From: Pedobacter sp. BMA
Lineage (GTDB): Bacteria; Bacteroidota; Bacteroidia; Sphingobacteriales; Sphingobacteriaceae
DNA length: 64,000 nt
Assembly (NCBI RefSeq): GCF_001027745.1
Contig: NZ_LECU01000001.1
Location: forward strand, 372,001 to 436,000
Direction of reading: 5' to 3'
Shown here: positions 63,214-64,000 of the stretch, in pieces
How positions within the stretch are numbered: position 1 is the stretch's first letter
How the letters are laid out: each line of letters starts with the position of its first letter
The notes under the pieces: model-generated
The model's input: the letters and a program-made list of their open reading frames with translations, nothing else
The model's database searches: none
What the model was told of the DNA's origin: nothing
Program-made: the position numbers and the translations under genes

Positions 63214-64000
63214 GTTTACCATCGGTCATTATGTATATGAGTTTGAAAATCTCAGGGTATTGCTGGCCAAGGCGAGCCCGCTACGATCGGGTGATGTATT
63301 AGCCGGGCTTGCTGCTGCAAGTGCCGAAGAGCGTATTGCGGCACAGATTGCACTGGCAGATGTGCCACTTGTCAACTTTCTGAACGAAGATTTTGTGCCC
63401 TATGAAAGCGACGAAATCACGCGGTTGATTATCGACGGGCAAGATCAGCAATCTTTCGCTGCTATTAAACACTTTACCGTGGGCGCACTGCGCGACTGGT
63501 TACTGAGTGACGAGGCGAGTGCAGCTGCCATAGAATCGATATCAAAAGGACTTACGGCAGAAATGGTTTCAGCAGTTTCCAAACTGATGCGAAACCAGGA
63601 CCTGATATTGGCAGCGAAGAAACTGGAAGTGGTTACCCGATTTCGAAATACTATCGGTTTGAAAGGACACCTATCCGTTCGACTACAGCCAAACCACCCT
63701 CTGGATGATTTAAGGGGCATTGCAGCCGGGGTTATTGATGGTTTAATGTATGGTGCCGGAGATGCGGTGATTGGCATCAATCCGGCAACCGACAACCCGC
63801 ATAAAATTGCAGAAATCATTCACATGCTCGACCGTCTTAGACTACAGTTTGATATGCCGGTGCAAAGTTGTGTGCTTACGCACGTTACCACCAGCATTCA
63901 ACTAATTGAACAGGGTGTTCCTGTTGATCTGGTATTTCAGTCCATTGCCGGCACGGAGAAAGCCAATTCGAGTTTCGGCATTAACCTGTCGATACTGGAA
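63203..64000 (+). CDS. eutB: Ethanolamine ammonia-lyase heavy chain (5' part, cut by window edge)
   Basis: The ATG at 63203 overlaps the permease end by 11 bp, and the frame stays open to the right edge, giving 266 residues of an expected ~450-480. The N-terminal MSYKFTIGHYVYEFENLRVLLAKASP and LRSGDVLAGLAAAS, with FRNTIGLKGHLSVRLQPNHPLDDLRG and GLMYGAGDAVIGINPATDN, are clear EutB signatures. EutB with EutC forms the adenosylcobalamin-dependent enzyme that converts ethanolamine to acetaldehyde and ammonia. The nearby aldehyde-type alcohol dehydrogenase could handle acetaldehyde, but it is divergent and separated (inference). eutC is expected just outside the window. Confidence 0.95.
   Translation, partial: MSYKFTIGHYVYEFENLRVLLAKASPLRSGDVLAGLAAASAEERIAAQIALADVPLVNFLNEDFVPYESDEITRLIIDGQDQQSFAAIKHFTVGALRDWLLSDEASAAAIESISKGLTAEMVSAVSKLMRNQDLILAAKKLEVVTRFRNTIGLKGHLSVRLQPNHPLDDLRGIAAGVIDGLMYGAGDAVIGINPATDNPHKIAEIIHMLDRLRLQFDMPVQSCVLTHVTTSIQLIEQGVPVDLVFQSIAGTEKANSSFGINLSILE

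Noticed and set aside
1..64000. CRISPR arrays, insertion sequences, prophage, tRNA or rRNA genes.
   Set aside because: No regularly spaced repeats, transposase or integrase frames, or tRNA-like cloverleafs were noticed; this was by reading, not by a search tool.

Overview
The window reads as chromosomal DNA of a Bacteroidota member of the Sphingobacteriaceae, most likely a Pedobacter-like soil saccharolytic bacterium (inference). The evidence is two SusC/SusD pairs, many secreted glycoside hydrolases with Bacteroidota-style signal peptides or lipoboxes, TAnnTTTG-type -7 promoter elements, starts mostly lacking Shine-Dalgarno sequences, and moderate GC. No rRNA, tRNA, CRISPR array, transposase, phage gene or dedicated regulator gene was seen.

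Layout. (1) 1-7038: right edge of another glycan locus, with the tail of a probable GH2 enzyme, then GH39, GH95 (both +) and GH115 (-). (2) 7296-12908 (+): a sulfur and thiol-redox cluster with a separately encoded DsbD N-domain protein, a DsbD-like transmembrane/thioredoxin protein, a cysteine desulfurase, a TauE/SafE exporter and a CstB-like persulfide dioxygenase-rhodanese. (3) 12980-15129: an NTF2-like protein, a YceI lipoprotein and a TesA-like GDSL esterase. (4) 31921-15227 (-): a ~16.7 kb apparent operon, FAS1 lipoprotein - SusC - SusD - FAS1 - FAS1 - SusC - SusD - CE12 esterase. (5) 52125-32283 (-): GH28; then MG2-like protein - PL11 - GH2 - CE12 - CE12; then GH2 - GH105 - GH31 - rhamnose mutarotase - GH106. 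(6) 52358-57837 (+): GH51, GH51, GH43, GH43, closed by a strong bidirectional terminator, with a convergent GH127 gene. (7) 60424-64000: Zn alcohol dehydrogenase (-), then an ethanolamine-type permease and the start of eutB (+), cut by the window edge.

Regions 4-6 form a coherent pectin polysaccharide utilization locus, best explained as targeting rhamnogalacturonan-I. CE12 esterases deacetylate, PL11 cleaves the backbone, GH105 removes the unsaturated uronyl end, GH106 and GH28 attack rhamnosyl and galacturonosyl linkages, GH2 enzymes remove galactosyl-type side chains, and GH51/GH43/GH127 remove arabinan. Two SusCD pairs with three FAS1 lipoproteins would bind and import the oligosaccharides, and the mutarotase would feed rhamnose catabolism.

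The most notable non-coding signal is a 17-bp direct repeat (two [A/G][A/T]CCTG half-sites exactly 10 bp apart) found upstream of the four minus-strand PUL transcription units (32134, 42097, 50607, 52217), all in the same orientation. It looks like the binding site of a common regulator that is not encoded in this window.
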